This document shows positions 34,592 to 43,228 of a DNA stretch of 64,000 bases, piece by piece. The DNA comes from Aminobacter niigataensis (GTDB lineage Bacteria; Pseudomonadota; Alphaproteobacteria; Rhizobiales; Rhizobiaceae). The notes below the pieces were generated by a model. That model saw only the letters and a list, made by a program, of their open reading frames with translations. It searched no databases and had not been told where the DNA came from. Positions within the stretch are counted from its first letter, which is position 1; each line of letters begins with the position of its first letter. The stretch lies in contig NZ_JACHOT010000006.1 in the NCBI RefSeq assembly GCF_014200015.1, positions 248,001-312,000 of the forward strand. Reading direction: 5' to 3'. A program made the position numbers and the translations under genes.

Positions 34592-36049
34592 ATGGTCAAG
34601 GCTGAAACAACCTTCAAGGTGCGCCACGAGCCGATGCGCATCGCCGGAAGCAAGGTCGACGCCGATGGCGTCGTCAACGTCCACTACCCCTACACCAATG
34701 CGGTGATCGGCACAGTGCCGGCGGGGCGTGCCGAGCACGCCCGCCAGGCTTTCGACATCGCCGCCAACTACCGCTCGAAGCTGACACGCTACGAGCGCCA
34801 GCAGATCCTGTTCCGCACGGCCGAGGCACTTGCCGCGCGTAAGGAGGAGATCTCCGACGTCATCACGCTGGAGCTCGGCATCTCCAAGGTCGACTCGCTC
34901 TACGAGGTCGGCCGAGCCTACGACGTGTTCACTCTGTCGGCGCAGATGTGCATCCAGGACGATGGCCAGATCTTCTCCTGCGACCTGACCCCGCACGGCA
35001 AGGCGCGGAAAATCTTCACCACGCGCGAGCCGCTGAAGGCGATCTCGGCGATCACGCCCTTCAACCATCCGCTCAACATGGTTTCGCACAAGGTGGCGCC
35101 GGCGATCGCCACCAACAATTGCGTGGTGGTCAAGCCGACGGAACTGACGCCGATGACGGCGCTGATCCTCGCCGACATCCTTTATGAAGCCGGCCTACCG
35201 CCGGAGATGCTGTCGGTGGTAACAGGCATGCCGGCCGACATCGGCGCCGAGATGATCACCAACGAGAATATCGATCTGATCACCTTCACCGGCGGCGTGC
35301 CGGTGGGCAAGCTGATCGCCCGCACCGCCGGCTACAAGCGTCAGGTGCTGGAGCTCGGCGGCAACGATCCGCTGATCATCCTCAACGACCTCTCCGACGA
35401 CGATCTCGCCAAGGCGGCCGATCTGGCGGTCGCGGGTGCGACCAAGAATTCCGGCCAGCGCTGCACGGCAGTGAAGCGCATCCTGTGCCAGGAAAGCGTC
35501 GCCGACCGTTTCGTCCCGATGGTGCTCGAGCGGGCCAAGAAGATCAGGTTCGGCGACCCGATGGACCGGACGACCGATCTCGGCACCGTGGTCCACGAGA
35601 AGGCAGCGGCATTGTTCGAAAAACGCGTCTACATGGCCGCCGAGCAGGGTGCCGAAGTACTCTACGACCCCGGCCGCAAGGGCGCGCTGTTGCCGCCGAT
35701 CGTCGTCGATCGCGTGCCGCACACCTCGGAACTGGTCATGGAAGAGACCTTCGGGCCGATCATTCCGATCGTGCGCGCTCCAGACAATGACGACGAACTG
35801 ATCGCGCTGTCCAACTCCACCGCCTTCGGCCTTTCCTCAGGCGTCTGCACCAACGATTTCCGGCGCATGCAGAAATACATCGCCGGCCTGCAGGTCGGCA
35901 CGGTGAATATCTGGGAAGTCCCGGGATATCGCATCGAGATGTCGCCATTTGGCGGGATCAAGGATAGCGGCAACGGCTACAAGGAAGGCGTCATTGAAGC
36001 GATGAAGAGCTTCACCAACGTCAAGACCTTCTCTTTGCCCTGGGCCTGA
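34592..36049 (+). CDS. phnY: Phosphonoacetaldehyde dehydrogenase
   Basis: The 485-residue aldehyde dehydrogenase has the general base E254 in [10 protein letters not shown] and the nucleophile C291 in [11 protein letters not shown], the same numbering as the studied S. meliloti PhnY. The NAD fold includes ITPFNHPLN and TFTGGVPVG. It oxidises phosphonoacetaldehyde to phosphonoacetate. Starting 13 bases after phnA with GGGAGGACC upstream, it closes the operon before a hairpin terminator. Together the three genes fully explain conversion of 2-aminoethylphosphonate to acetate and phosphate. Confidence 0.93.
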   Translation: MVKAETTFKVRHEPMRIAGSKVDADGVVNVHYPYTNAVIGTVPAGRAEHARQAFDIAANYRSKLTRYERQQILFRTAEALAARKEEISDVITLELGISKVDSLYEVGRAYDVFTLSAQMCIQDDGQIFSCDLTPHGKARKIFTTREPLKAISAITPFNHPLNMVSHKVAPAIATNNCVVVKPTELTPMTALILADILYEAGLPPEMLSVVTGMPADIGAEMITNENIDLITFTGGVPVGKLIARTAGYKRQVLELGGNDPLIILNDLSDDDLAKAADLAVAGATKNSGQRCTAVKRILCQESVADRFVPMVLERAKKIRFGDPMDRTTDLGTVVHEKAAALFEKRVYMAAEQGAEVLYDPGRKGALLPPIVVDRVPHTSELVMEETFGPIIPIVRAPDNDDELIALSNSTAFGLSSGVCTNDFRRMQKYIAGLQVGTVNIWEVPGYRIEMSPFGGIKDSGNGYKEGVIEAMKSFTNVKTFSLPWA

Positions 36050-36086
36050 GCCACTTGTCTTAAGCCGGCAAATCAGATGAGTGTCG

Positions 36087-36112
36087 ATGAGGGGGCGTTC
36101 GCGCTCCCTCAT
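36087..36112 (+). terminator. Hairpin terminator of phnW-phnA-phnY
   Basis: ATGAGGGGGCG and CGCTCCCTCAT form an 11-base stem with one G-T pair around a TTCG tetraloop, followed by TTGCG. It begins 37 bases after the phnY stop. The tetraloop makes it very stable although the T-run is short. Confidence 0.65.
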
Positions 36113-36215
36113 TTGCGTGGAGGGGAAATGCTGCTGCCGACTTCCAGGAAGCGTCGCCTGACCAGGGTCTCGCCTCGATCCCTTCTTCCCCTGACCGCCC
36201 TGAAAGCCTGAACAC

Positions 36216-37052
36216 ATGTCCGGCTTTGCCCTAACCATCGTCCTGATCGCGGCATTCCTGCATGCGAGCTGGAATGCCGTCGTGAAGGCGGCGACCGATC
36301 GTGCTGTCGTTCTCGCCGCCGTCTCGGCCACCCATGCCACGCTCGGCACGGTGTTGGTCTTGTCCGCGCCGTCACCATCGATGGAAAGCTGGATCTACAT
36401 CTTCCTGTCGACGGTCATCCACTACGGCTACTACGTCTTCCTGTTCCAGTCCTACCGGCTCGGCGACTTGAGCCAAGTCTATCCCATCGCGCGCGGATTG
36501 GCTCCGGCCCTTGTCGCCTTCGGCGCCTATGTGATGATCGGCGAAACGCTACCGCCGCTGGGCTGGGCCGGGCTTGCCGCCGTCACCTTCGGGATCGCTT
36601 TCCTCGCCTTCCAGCGCGGTGCAGCGAACGCCGATCCACGTGCCGTGGGCGCCGCGGCCATCAACGGCATGCTGATCGCGTCTTATTCGGTCATCGACGG
36701 CATCGGTGTGCGCCTGTCCGACAGTCCGTTCGGCTATATGGGCTGGCTGTTCCTGCTCGAATTCCCGGTCACGTTGTTCGTGCTTTTCCGCCGGCGCGGC
36801 GCCATCCGGATCATCAATCGCCGCACGATCGGGCTCGGGCTGATCGGCGGGCTCGGTGCGGTCACGGCCTATGGACTTGTCATCTACGCCAAGACCATTG
36901 CCCCCTTGGGAGCAGTCTCCGCCGTACGTGAATCGAGCGTCATCATCGCTGCGCTGATCGGCCTCTTCATCTTCGGCGAGAGGCCATGGCAGGCACGTAT
37001 CGTATCAGCTGTGATCGTCGCCTGCGGCGTCGTTGCCCTGGCTTTTTCCTGA
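36216..37052 (+). CDS. EamA/DMT-superfamily transporter
   Basis: The 278-residue protein has about ten hydrophobic helices in two EamA repeats. Conserved signs are HASWNAVVKA near residues 16-25, PIARGLAPALVAFGAYVMIGE at 90-110 in the first repeat, and AVSAVRESSVIIAALIGLFIFGE at 236-258 in the second. Substrate cannot be read from sequence; amino acids, amines or C2 compounds are typical. It lies between the phn catabolic operon and the phosphonate importer, so export of a by-product such as alanine or acetate, or uptake of a related compound, is possible. Confidence 0.75.
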   Translation: MSGFALTIVLIAAFLHASWNAVVKAATDRAVVLAAVSATHATLGTVLVLSAPSPSMESWIYIFLSTVIHYGYYVFLFQSYRLGDLSQVYPIARGLAPALVAFGAYVMIGETLPPLGWAGLAAVTFGIAFLAFQRGAANADPRAVGAAAINGMLIASYSVIDGIGVRLSDSPFGYMGWLFLLEFPVTLFVLFRRRGAIRIINRRTIGLGLIGGLGAVTAYGLVIYAKTIAPLGAVSAVRESSVIIAALIGLFIFGERPWQARIVSAVIVACGVVALAFS

Positions 37053-37280
37053 CTGTTTCATCTCCCGGCAACCGCCCGGTCATATGCCTGTTACACAGGC
37101 ATGCAGATCATAAGCTGAGGCTACAGTATCATAAAAAGAATAGATTTTACTTATTGACCCCTCGTTCCCAGTATCAGCCTTGGACGAGGCGCAATCGGGG
37201 CAATCGCGGCACGCGCATCCCGGCTCAAACCTCTCCCAATCAGAACGTGCCTAAGCGATTCAAATGGGAGCCAGATATCC
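37053..37280 (+). promoter_or_regulatory. Promoter region of the phosphonate ABC importer, with palindrome 37084-37102
   Basis: ATGCCTGT and ACAGGCAT form an exact 8-base inverted repeat around TAC (37084-37102); it could end the EamA transcript or be an operator. Further on, about 37125-37155, an AT-rich run with ATAGATTTTACTTATTG resembles the phnW upstream sequence. No consensus -35/-10 was fixed. Confidence 0.45.
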
Positions 37281-38303
37281 ATGAACCAGAAGAAAAACTT
37301 CGTGCTTGCTGCTGTTGCCACCATGCTGTTGTCCTCGGCTGCCTGGGCGGAGACCGAGCTTACCGTCTACACGGCGATCGAGGCCGAAGACCTCAAGCGT
37401 TACGCCGAGACGTTCAACCAGGACCACCCGGACATCAAGCTCAACTTCATCCGCGACTCGACCGGCGTCATCACCGCCAAGCTGCTGGCCGAGAAGGACA
37501 ATCCGCAGGCCGACGTGGTCTGGGGACTCGCCGCCACCTCGCTTCTGGTTCTCAAGTCCGAAGGCATGCTGGAAGCCTATGCGCCCAAAGGCGCCGACCA
37601 GCTGAAGCCCAATTTCGTCGACACCGACACCCCGCCAAGCTGGGTCGGCATGGATGCCTGGGCGGCATCGATCTGCTTCAACACCGTCGAGGGCGGCAAG
37701 CTCGGCCTGACCGCGCCGAAGAGTTGGAAGGACCTCACCAAGCCTGAATACAAGGGCCATGTCGTGATGCCGAACCCGGCTTCGTCGGGCACCGGCTATC
37801 TCGACGTCTCGAGCTGGCTGCAGCTATTCGGCGAGAAGGATGGCTGGACCTATATGGACGGCCTGCACCAGAATGTCGCCGCCTACACCCATTCCGGCTC
37901 CAAGCCATGCAAGATGGCAGCCGCCGGCGAGACGGTGATCGGCATCTCCTTCGAATTCCGCGCCGCTAAGTCGAAAGCCGAAGGCGCACCTATCGACATC
38001 ATCATTCCGGAAGAAGGCATCGGCTGGGACATGGAGGCGTCGGCCATCGTCGCAGGCACTGCCAAGGAGGAAGCCGCCAAGACGTTGCTCGACTGGTCGG
38101 TCTCGAAGAAGGCCAATGAGATGTACAATGTCGGCTATGCGGTCGTGGCCATGCCCGGCGTCGCCAAGCCGGTGCCGCACCTGCCCGCCGACATCGAAGG
38201 CAAGATGATCAAGAACGACTTCGAATGGGCAGCCAACAACCGCAACACCATCCTCGAGGAATGGACCAAGCGCTACGACTCGAAGTCCGAGCCGAAGAGC
38301 TGA
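37281..38303 (+). CDS. aepX: 2-aminoethylphosphonate ABC transporter, periplasmic binding protein
   Basis: The 340-residue protein starts with a clear signal peptide (MNQKKNFVLAAVATMLLSSAAWA, cleavage near residue 23) and continues ELTVYTAIEAEDLKRYAETF, typical of the iron/AEP class of periplasmic binding proteins (TIGR03261-like). Conserved runs include DVVWGLAATSLLVLKSEGM and MPNPASSGTGYLDVSSWLQ. It should bind 2-aminoethylphosphonate in the periplasm. Followed by ATPase and permease genes with the same assignment and preceded by phnW-phnA-phnY, the substrate is well supported by context. PhnS2 is another name in use. Confidence 0.85.
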   Translation: MNQKKNFVLAAVATMLLSSAAWAETELTVYTAIEAEDLKRYAETFNQDHPDIKLNFIRDSTGVITAKLLAEKDNPQADVVWGLAATSLLVLKSEGMLEAYAPKGADQLKPNFVDTDTPPSWVGMDAWAASICFNTVEGGKLGLTAPKSWKDLTKPEYKGHVVMPNPASSGTGYLDVSSWLQLFGEKDGWTYMDGLHQNVAAYTHSGSKPCKMAAAGETVIGISFEFRAAKSKAEGAPIDIIIPEEGIGWDMEASAIVAGTAKEEAAKTLLDWSVSKKANEMYNVGYAVVAMPGVAKPVPHLPADIEGKMIKNDFEWAANNRNTILEEWTKRYDSKSEPKS

Positions 38304-38429
38304 AATAGCCGCCTCGACAGACGGGCGCTGCCTAGCGCAGCGCCCGCGCCCTTGCCCCCAATCCGGATGGTTACGATGAGACACGAAACCCTCGCCGGGC
38401 AGCCGCGAATTCCGACTGAAGTGAGCGCC

Positions 38430-39539
38430 ATGACCGCCGCCAGCCTGAACGTGAAGCCAGCCTATCTCAAGATCGCAAACGTCTGGAAAGCCTTCGGCGA
38501 CTTCCATGCGCTGAAGGACATATCGCTCGACATCAGGGAGGGCGAGTTCGTCTGCTTCCTCGGCCCATCGGGCTGCGGCAAGACCACGCTTCTGCGCGCG
38601 GTTGCCGGCCTCGACCTGCAGACGCGCGGCTCGATCCATCAAGGTGGCAAGGACGTTTCCGCGCTGCCGCCGTCGCAGCGCGACTACGGCATCGTCTTCC
38701 AGTCCTACGCGCTGTTTCCCAACCTGACGATCGCCAAGAACATCGCCTTCGGCCTCGAAAACACCAAGCGCCCGCGCGCCGAAATCGACAGCCGCGTCAC
38801 CGAACTGCTCAAGCTCGTCGGCCTGGCCGACCAGGGCAACAAATACCCCGCGCAGCTTTCCGGCGGACAGCAGCAGCGCATTGCGCTCGCACGCGCCATT
38901 GCCATCTCGCCCGGCCTGCTGCTGCTCGACGAGCCGCTGTCGGCGCTTGATGCCAAGGTGCGCACCCATCTGCGCCACGAGATCAAGGAACTGCAGCGCA
39001 AGCTCGGCGTCACCACCATCATGGTTACCCACGACCAGGAAGAAGCCCTGTCGATGGCCGACCGCATCGTGGTGATGAACCATGGCGTCATCGAGCAGAT
39101 CGGCACGCCGACAGAGATCTACCGCCACCCGGCGACGCTGTTCGTCGCCGACTTCATCGGCGAGGCCAACAAGTTCGAGGCGAAGGCGGCCAATGGTGCC
39201 GCCGTCGGCTTCGGCGCGGCAAGCTTCAGCTGCACGCAGCACGGCTTCGATGACGGCGCGCCCGTCATCGCCGCGATCCGTCCGGAGGACGTCATCCCCC
39301 ATGCCATCAACTCGCTTGCCAACGGCGCTGCCACCAACACCATCGACGTCACCATCAGCGAGATGGAATTTCTGGGCTCGTTCTGGCGGACCCGGCTGCA
39401 CGGCCACGCGCTCGGCAACGAAACACTGATCGCAGATTTCTCCATCAATGCCGCCCGCCGCCTGTCTCTGACGGAAGGCGTGCAGCTTACCGTCGAGCTG
39501 CCGGCCGAGAGGCTGCTGATCTACCCCCGGGGCGCCTGA
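38430..39539 (+). CDS. aepV: 2-aminoethylphosphonate ABC transporter, ATP-binding protein
   Basis: The 369-residue protein is a PotA/FbpC-type ATPase with Walker A GPSGCGKTT, signature LSGGQQQRIALARA, Walker B LLLLDEPLSALDAK and switch VTHDQEEAL. A C-terminal TOBE-like regulatory domain (about 250-369) follows. ATG 38430 gives a normal N-terminus with AAGTGAG upstream; an in-frame ATG at 38376 would add 18 residues. It energises the double permease encoded two bases downstream. Confidence 0.83.
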   Translation: MTAASLNVKPAYLKIANVWKAFGDFHALKDISLDIREGEFVCFLGPSGCGKTTLLRAVAGLDLQTRGSIHQGGKDVSALPPSQRDYGIVFQSYALFPNLTIAKNIAFGLENTKRPRAEIDSRVTELLKLVGLADQGNKYPAQLSGGQQQRIALARAIAISPGLLLLDEPLSALDAKVRTHLRHEIKELQRKLGVTTIMVTHDQEEALSMADRIVVMNHGVIEQIGTPTEIYRHPATLFVADFIGEANKFEAKAANGAAVGFGAASFSCTQHGFDDGAPVIAAIRPEDVIPHAINSLANGAATNTIDVTISEMEFLGSFWRTRLHGHALGNETLIADFSINAARRLSLTEGVQLTVELPAERLLIYPRGA

Positions 39540-39540
39540 C

Positions 39541-41553
39541 ATGGCGATGACAATCGACACCGCCCTGCCAGTCGGCCGCGCGCTCAGGCTCAGGCTCGAC
39601 CGTGACGAATTGATCAAGCGCGGTCTGATGGTCGTGATCGCGCTCTATCTCGTGGTCGCGCTGGCGGCCCCGCTCGCGATCATGCTGTCCAAGTCGTTCT
39701 CGACCTACAGCTTCGACCTCGCCAGGTTCGAGTTCCAGGTCTCCGACAAGGACGGCAACTGGAGTAAGCCGACCACGGCGGAGGCGCTGAACAAGGCACT
39801 CAATGCAGTGCCCCCGGCCAAGCTCGGCACCAATTCGGACGGCCGTCTCCAGGCGACCAGCTTCTTCCCGGACTTCAGCTTCCGCAGCCCGGTGAAATAC
39901 AAGATCCGCGGCACGACTACCGATGCTGCATATCTCGTCGGCCTCAAGCTGCAATCGGGCACGAAATGGCAGGAACTAACGTCCAATGATTTCCGCCGCG
40001 TGATGCTGCGGCCGTCGCGGGCGCTAGGCCTCGAGAACTACGTTGCCTATTTCTCGACCCCGACTTTGTTCCGCTCTATCGAGAACTCGGTCTTCATCGC
40101 CTTCATCAGCACCATCGTCACCGTCGGGCTCGCCTTCGGTTTCGCCTATGCACTCAACCGCAGCTGCATGCGCTTCAAGGATGCCTTCAAGCTGGTAGCA
40201 ATGGTGCCGATCCTGGTACCGTCGTTGCTGCCTGGCATTGCGCTGATCTACCTCTTCGGCAATCAAGGCCTGCTCAAGGATCTCTTGATGGGCGTGCCGA
40301 TCTACGGGCCGCTCGGCATTGTCGTCGGTTCGGTCTTCTTTGCATTTCCGCACGCCATGCTCATCATATCGACAGCGCTGGCAATCTCCGACCAGCGCCA
40401 CTACGAGGCGGCAGCCTCGCTCAGGGCCAGCAGCTGGCGCACATTCTGGACCGTCACCATCCCCGGTGCGCGCTACGGCCTGATCTCGGCGGCCTTTGTC
40501 GTGTTCACGCTTGTCATCACCGATTTCGGCCTGCCCAAGGTCATCGGCGGCCAGTACAACGTGCTTGCCGTCGACATCTACAAGCAGGTCATCGGCCAGC
40601 AGAATTTCGAGATGGGCGCTGTCGTCTCAGTCATCCTGCTCGTTCCGGCCATCGCCGCCTTCATCGTCGACCGCATGGTGACAAAGAAGCAGGTGGCGTT
40701 GCTGTCGGCCCGCTCGGTGCCCTACCAGCCCAACCCGAACCGCGGCTTCGACACGCTGTGCTTTGCCTGGTGCTCGCTTGTCGCCATCTTCATCCTCGGC
40801 ATCATGGTGACAAGCCAGTTCGCAGCGTTGGTAAAGCTCTGGCCCTATGACCTTAGCCTCAGCCTCAAGCACTTCGCCTTCGACCGCATGGACGGCGGCG
40901 GCTGGGGCTCCTACTACAACTCGATCCGGCTGGCCGCGCTGACGGCGGTCATCGGCACGGTCATCATCTTTGTCGGCGCCTACATGGTCGAAAAGACCGA
41001 CGGCTTCCGCAGCGGGCGCACGGCGTTCCAGTTCCTGGCCATGCTGCCCATGGCGGTGCCGGGCATGGTGCTGGGCCTCGCCTACATCTTCTTCTTCAAT
41101 GACCCGGCCAACCCGCTGCACGCCATCTACGGAACCATGACCATCCTGGTGGTCTGCACCATCACCCACTTCTATACCGTGGGGCATCTGACGGCCCTGA
41201 CGGCACTCAAGCAGATCGACCAGGAATTCGAGCCGGTGGCCGCGTCGCTCAAGCAGCCCTTCTACAAGCTGTTTGCCCGCGTCACCGTTCCGGTCTGCCT
41301 GCCGGCGATCCTCGACATCTCGATCTACATGTTCGTCAATGCCATGACGACCGTGTCGGCAGTGGTGTTCCTCTATTCGAAGGATACGACACTGGCGTCC
41401 GTCGCCGTGCTCAACATGGACGACGCAGGCGACGTGGCGCCGGCGGCCGCGATGGCGATGATGATCTTCTATACCAACGCGGCGGCTCGCCTGATCCACA
41501 TGTTCCTGTCCAAGGCGCTGATCAAGCGCACCCAGGCTTGGCGGATGCGGTAG
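39541..41553 (+). CDS. aepW: 2-aminoethylphosphonate ABC transporter, fused double permease
   Basis: The 670-residue membrane protein contains two complete binding-protein-dependent permease units in one chain, each with an EAA-type loop (EAAASLRASSWRTFWTVTIPG near residues 284-304 and EPVAASLKQPFYKLFARVTVP near 561-581). An unusual loop of about 100 polar residues (55-150) follows the first helix, presumably periplasmic, and seems normal for the TIGR03262 family. The fusion means that no second permease gene is needed. It starts one base after the ATPase stop. Confidence 0.83.
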   Translation: MAMTIDTALPVGRALRLRLDRDELIKRGLMVVIALYLVVALAAPLAIMLSKSFSTYSFDLARFEFQVSDKDGNWSKPTTAEALNKALNAVPPAKLGTNSDGRLQATSFFPDFSFRSPVKYKIRGTTTDAAYLVGLKLQSGTKWQELTSNDFRRVMLRPSRALGLENYVAYFSTPTLFRSIENSVFIAFISTIVTVGLAFGFAYALNRSCMRFKDAFKLVAMVPILVPSLLPGIALIYLFGNQGLLKDLLMGVPIYGPLGIVVGSVFFAFPHAMLIISTALAISDQRHYEAAASLRASSWRTFWTVTIPGARYGLISAAFVVFTLVITDFGLPKVIGGQYNVLAVDIYKQVIGQQNFEMGAVVSVILLVPAIAAFIVDRMVTKKQVALLSARSVPYQPNPNRGFDTLCFAWCSLVAIFILGIMVTSQFAALVKLWPYDLSLSLKHFAFDRMDGGGWGSYYNSIRLAALTAVIGTVIIFVGAYMVEKTDGFRSGRTAFQFLAMLPMAVPGMVLGLAYIFFFNDPANPLHAIYGTMTILVVCTITHFYTVGHLTALTALKQIDQEFEPVAASLKQPFYKLFARVTVPVCLPAILDISIYMFVNAMTTVSAVVFLYSKDTTLASVAVLNMDDAGDVAPAAAMAMMIFYTNAAARLIHMFLSKALIKRTQAWRMR

Positions 41554-41556
41554 GAG

Positions 41557-42192
41557 CTACGGCTTGACCCGGTCGGGATGGGCCTTGGCGAAAGCGTCGA
41601 GTTGCTCGCACCGACCGGCGATGTCGAGGATGCGCGGCATCGCCGACAGGTCAACGTTCCAGCGCCGCGCATTGTAGACCTGCGGTACGAGGCAGAAGTC
41701 AGCCATGGTTGGCGTGTCGCCGTGGCAGAACTTGCCGGTCGCAGGATTGTCGAGCAGCTTCTCGAAGGCCGCCATGCCATCCCCGATGAACTTCTGCATC
41801 CAGGCATCGCGTGCAGCCTCGCCATCAATCGCAACCCGCATCAGCTCGGCGACTACGCCGGTGTTGCAGACCGCGTGGATTTCCATGGCGATCGCATAAG
41901 ACAGTTGCCGCACGCGCTGGCGCCCGACCGGGTCGGGGGGCAGGAAGCCGGCGGCCCGTGTCTCGTCGAGATATTCGATGATCGCCAGCGACTGGGTGAA
42001 GGCGTGGCCGTCTATATCCAGCACCGGCACCAGCCCTTGCGGGTTGCGCGCCAGATGGAGGGGCGATTTCTGGTCCTTCGCCAATAGATCGACGGACACC
42101 GAACGAAATTCCTCGCCCAGCATGTTGAGCGCGATACGAACACGATAGCTGGCCGACGAGCGCCAGTAGTCGAACAGGACGGTCTCGCTCAT
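41557..42192 (-). CDS. maiA: Maleylacetoacetate isomerase (zeta-class GST)
   Basis: The 211-residue protein has the zeta-class N-terminal motif as RSSASYRVRIALN at 11-23, where the family often has SSCSxRVRIAL; the alanine replacing the Cys is also usual in rhizobial copies as I recall. NPQGLVPVLDIDGHAFTQSLAIIEYLDE follows. It isomerises maleylacetoacetate to fumarylacetoacetate with glutathione. It is the third gene of hmgA-fahA-maiA, six bases after fahA. Its stop lies three bases from the convergent aepW stop, with no room for a terminator. Confidence 0.88.
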   Translation of the reverse strand: MSETVLFDYWRSSASYRVRIALNMLGEEFRSVSVDLLAKDQKSPLHLARNPQGLVPVLDIDGHAFTQSLAIIEYLDETRAAGFLPPDPVGRQRVRQLSYAIAMEIHAVCNTGVVAELMRVAIDGEAARDAWMQKFIGDGMAAFEKLLDNPATGKFCHGDTPTMADFCLVPQVYNARRWNVDLSAMPRILDIAGRCEQLDAFAKAHPDRVKP

Positions 42193-42198
42193 GACGGC

Positions 42199-43215
42199 TC
42201 AAGCCTTTTCGTATTTCTCGACAGTCTGCTCGATGGCACCGAAGATCGAGTGACCCGAACGGTCATGCATCTCGATGCGGACCTGATCGCCGAACTTCAG
42301 GAACGGCGTCTTCGCAGACCCTGTTTCAATGGTCTCGATGGTCCTGATCTCGGCGATGCAGGAATAGCCCGCGCCATCTTCGGCGACCGGCTTGCCAGGT
42401 CCGCCGTCGAGCTTGTTGGATACCGTGCCCGAGCCGATGATCGTACCTGCTACCAGCGATCGCGTTTTGGCCGCATGGGCGACGAGTTGGCCGAAATCGA
42501 AGGTCATGTCGACGCCGGCATTGGCACGGCCGAACGGCTTGCCATTGATGCTGGCCAAAAGCGGCAGATGCAGCTTGCCGCCGTCCCAGACATCGCCCAG
42601 CTCATCTGGCGAGACTGCGACAGGCGAAAACGTCGTCGAGGGCTTGGACTGGAAGAACCCGAAACCCTTGGCCAGTTCGGCCGGGATCAGGCCGCGCAGC
42701 GACACGTCGTTGACCAGCATGACAAGCCGGATGGCATCGCGTGCCTCTTCAACCGAAGCGCCCATTGCCACGTCGTCGACGATGACGGCGACCTCGCCTT
42801 CGAGGTCGATGCCCCAGGCTTCGTCGGCCATAACGATCGGATCGCGCGGGCCGAGGAACGAATCCGAGCCGCCCTGATAGATCAGGGGATCGGTCCAGAA
42901 GCTTGCCGGCATCTCGGCGCCGCGCGCCTTCCGCACCAGCTCGACATGGTTCACATACGCAGACCCATCGGCCCACTGAAAGGCGCGCGGCAGGGGTGAC
43001 GCCGCATCATGCTCGTGGAAGCGCATCGTCGGCTGGCTGCCTGTCTCGATGCCTTCGGCGACATTGGCCAAGCGCGGCCCGACATGAGCCCAGTCGTCGA
43101 GCGCTGCCTGCAGCGTGCGGGCGATGTGGCCGACCTCGGAACAGCGGGTCAGATCCTTCGAGACGACGACAAGCCTGCCGTCGCGGGTGGAGTCTTTCAG
43201 CGTCGCGAGTTTCAT
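42199..43215 (-). CDS. fahA: Fumarylacetoacetate hydrolase
   Basis: The 338-residue protein contains the fumarylacetoacetase core with IDLEGEVAVIVDDVA (acidic metal ligands), MLVNDVSLRGLIP, FQSKPSTTFSPVAVSPDELG and GTIIGSGTVSN. It splits fumarylacetoacetate into fumarate and acetoacetate, the last step of tyrosine degradation. ATG 43215 starts the conserved MKLATLKDSTRDG; the longer frame to 43272 runs into hmgA. It lies 13 bases after hmgA and six before maiA. The sequence is of the short bacterial type rather than the 420-residue eukaryotic form. Confidence 0.88.
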   Translation of the reverse strand: MKLATLKDSTRDGRLVVVSKDLTRCSEVGHIARTLQAALDDWAHVGPRLANVAEGIETGSQPTMRFHEHDAASPLPRAFQWADGSAYVNHVELVRKARGAEMPASFWTDPLIYQGGSDSFLGPRDPIVMADEAWGIDLEGEVAVIVDDVAMGASVEEARDAIRLVMLVNDVSLRGLIPAELAKGFGFFQSKPSTTFSPVAVSPDELGDVWDGGKLHLPLLASINGKPFGRANAGVDMTFDFGQLVAHAAKTRSLVAGTIIGSGTVSNKLDGGPGKPVAEDGAGYSCIAEIRTIETIETGSAKTPFLKFGDQVRIEMHDRSGHSIFGAIEQTVEKYEKA

Positions 43216-43228
43216 GGTGTTCCCGTCT

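Noticed and set aside
37053-37280. Pho box upstream of the phosphonate importer
   Set aside because: CTGACTGTTTCAT and CTGTTACA resemble half-sites but lack the two properly spaced CTGTCAT-like repeats.
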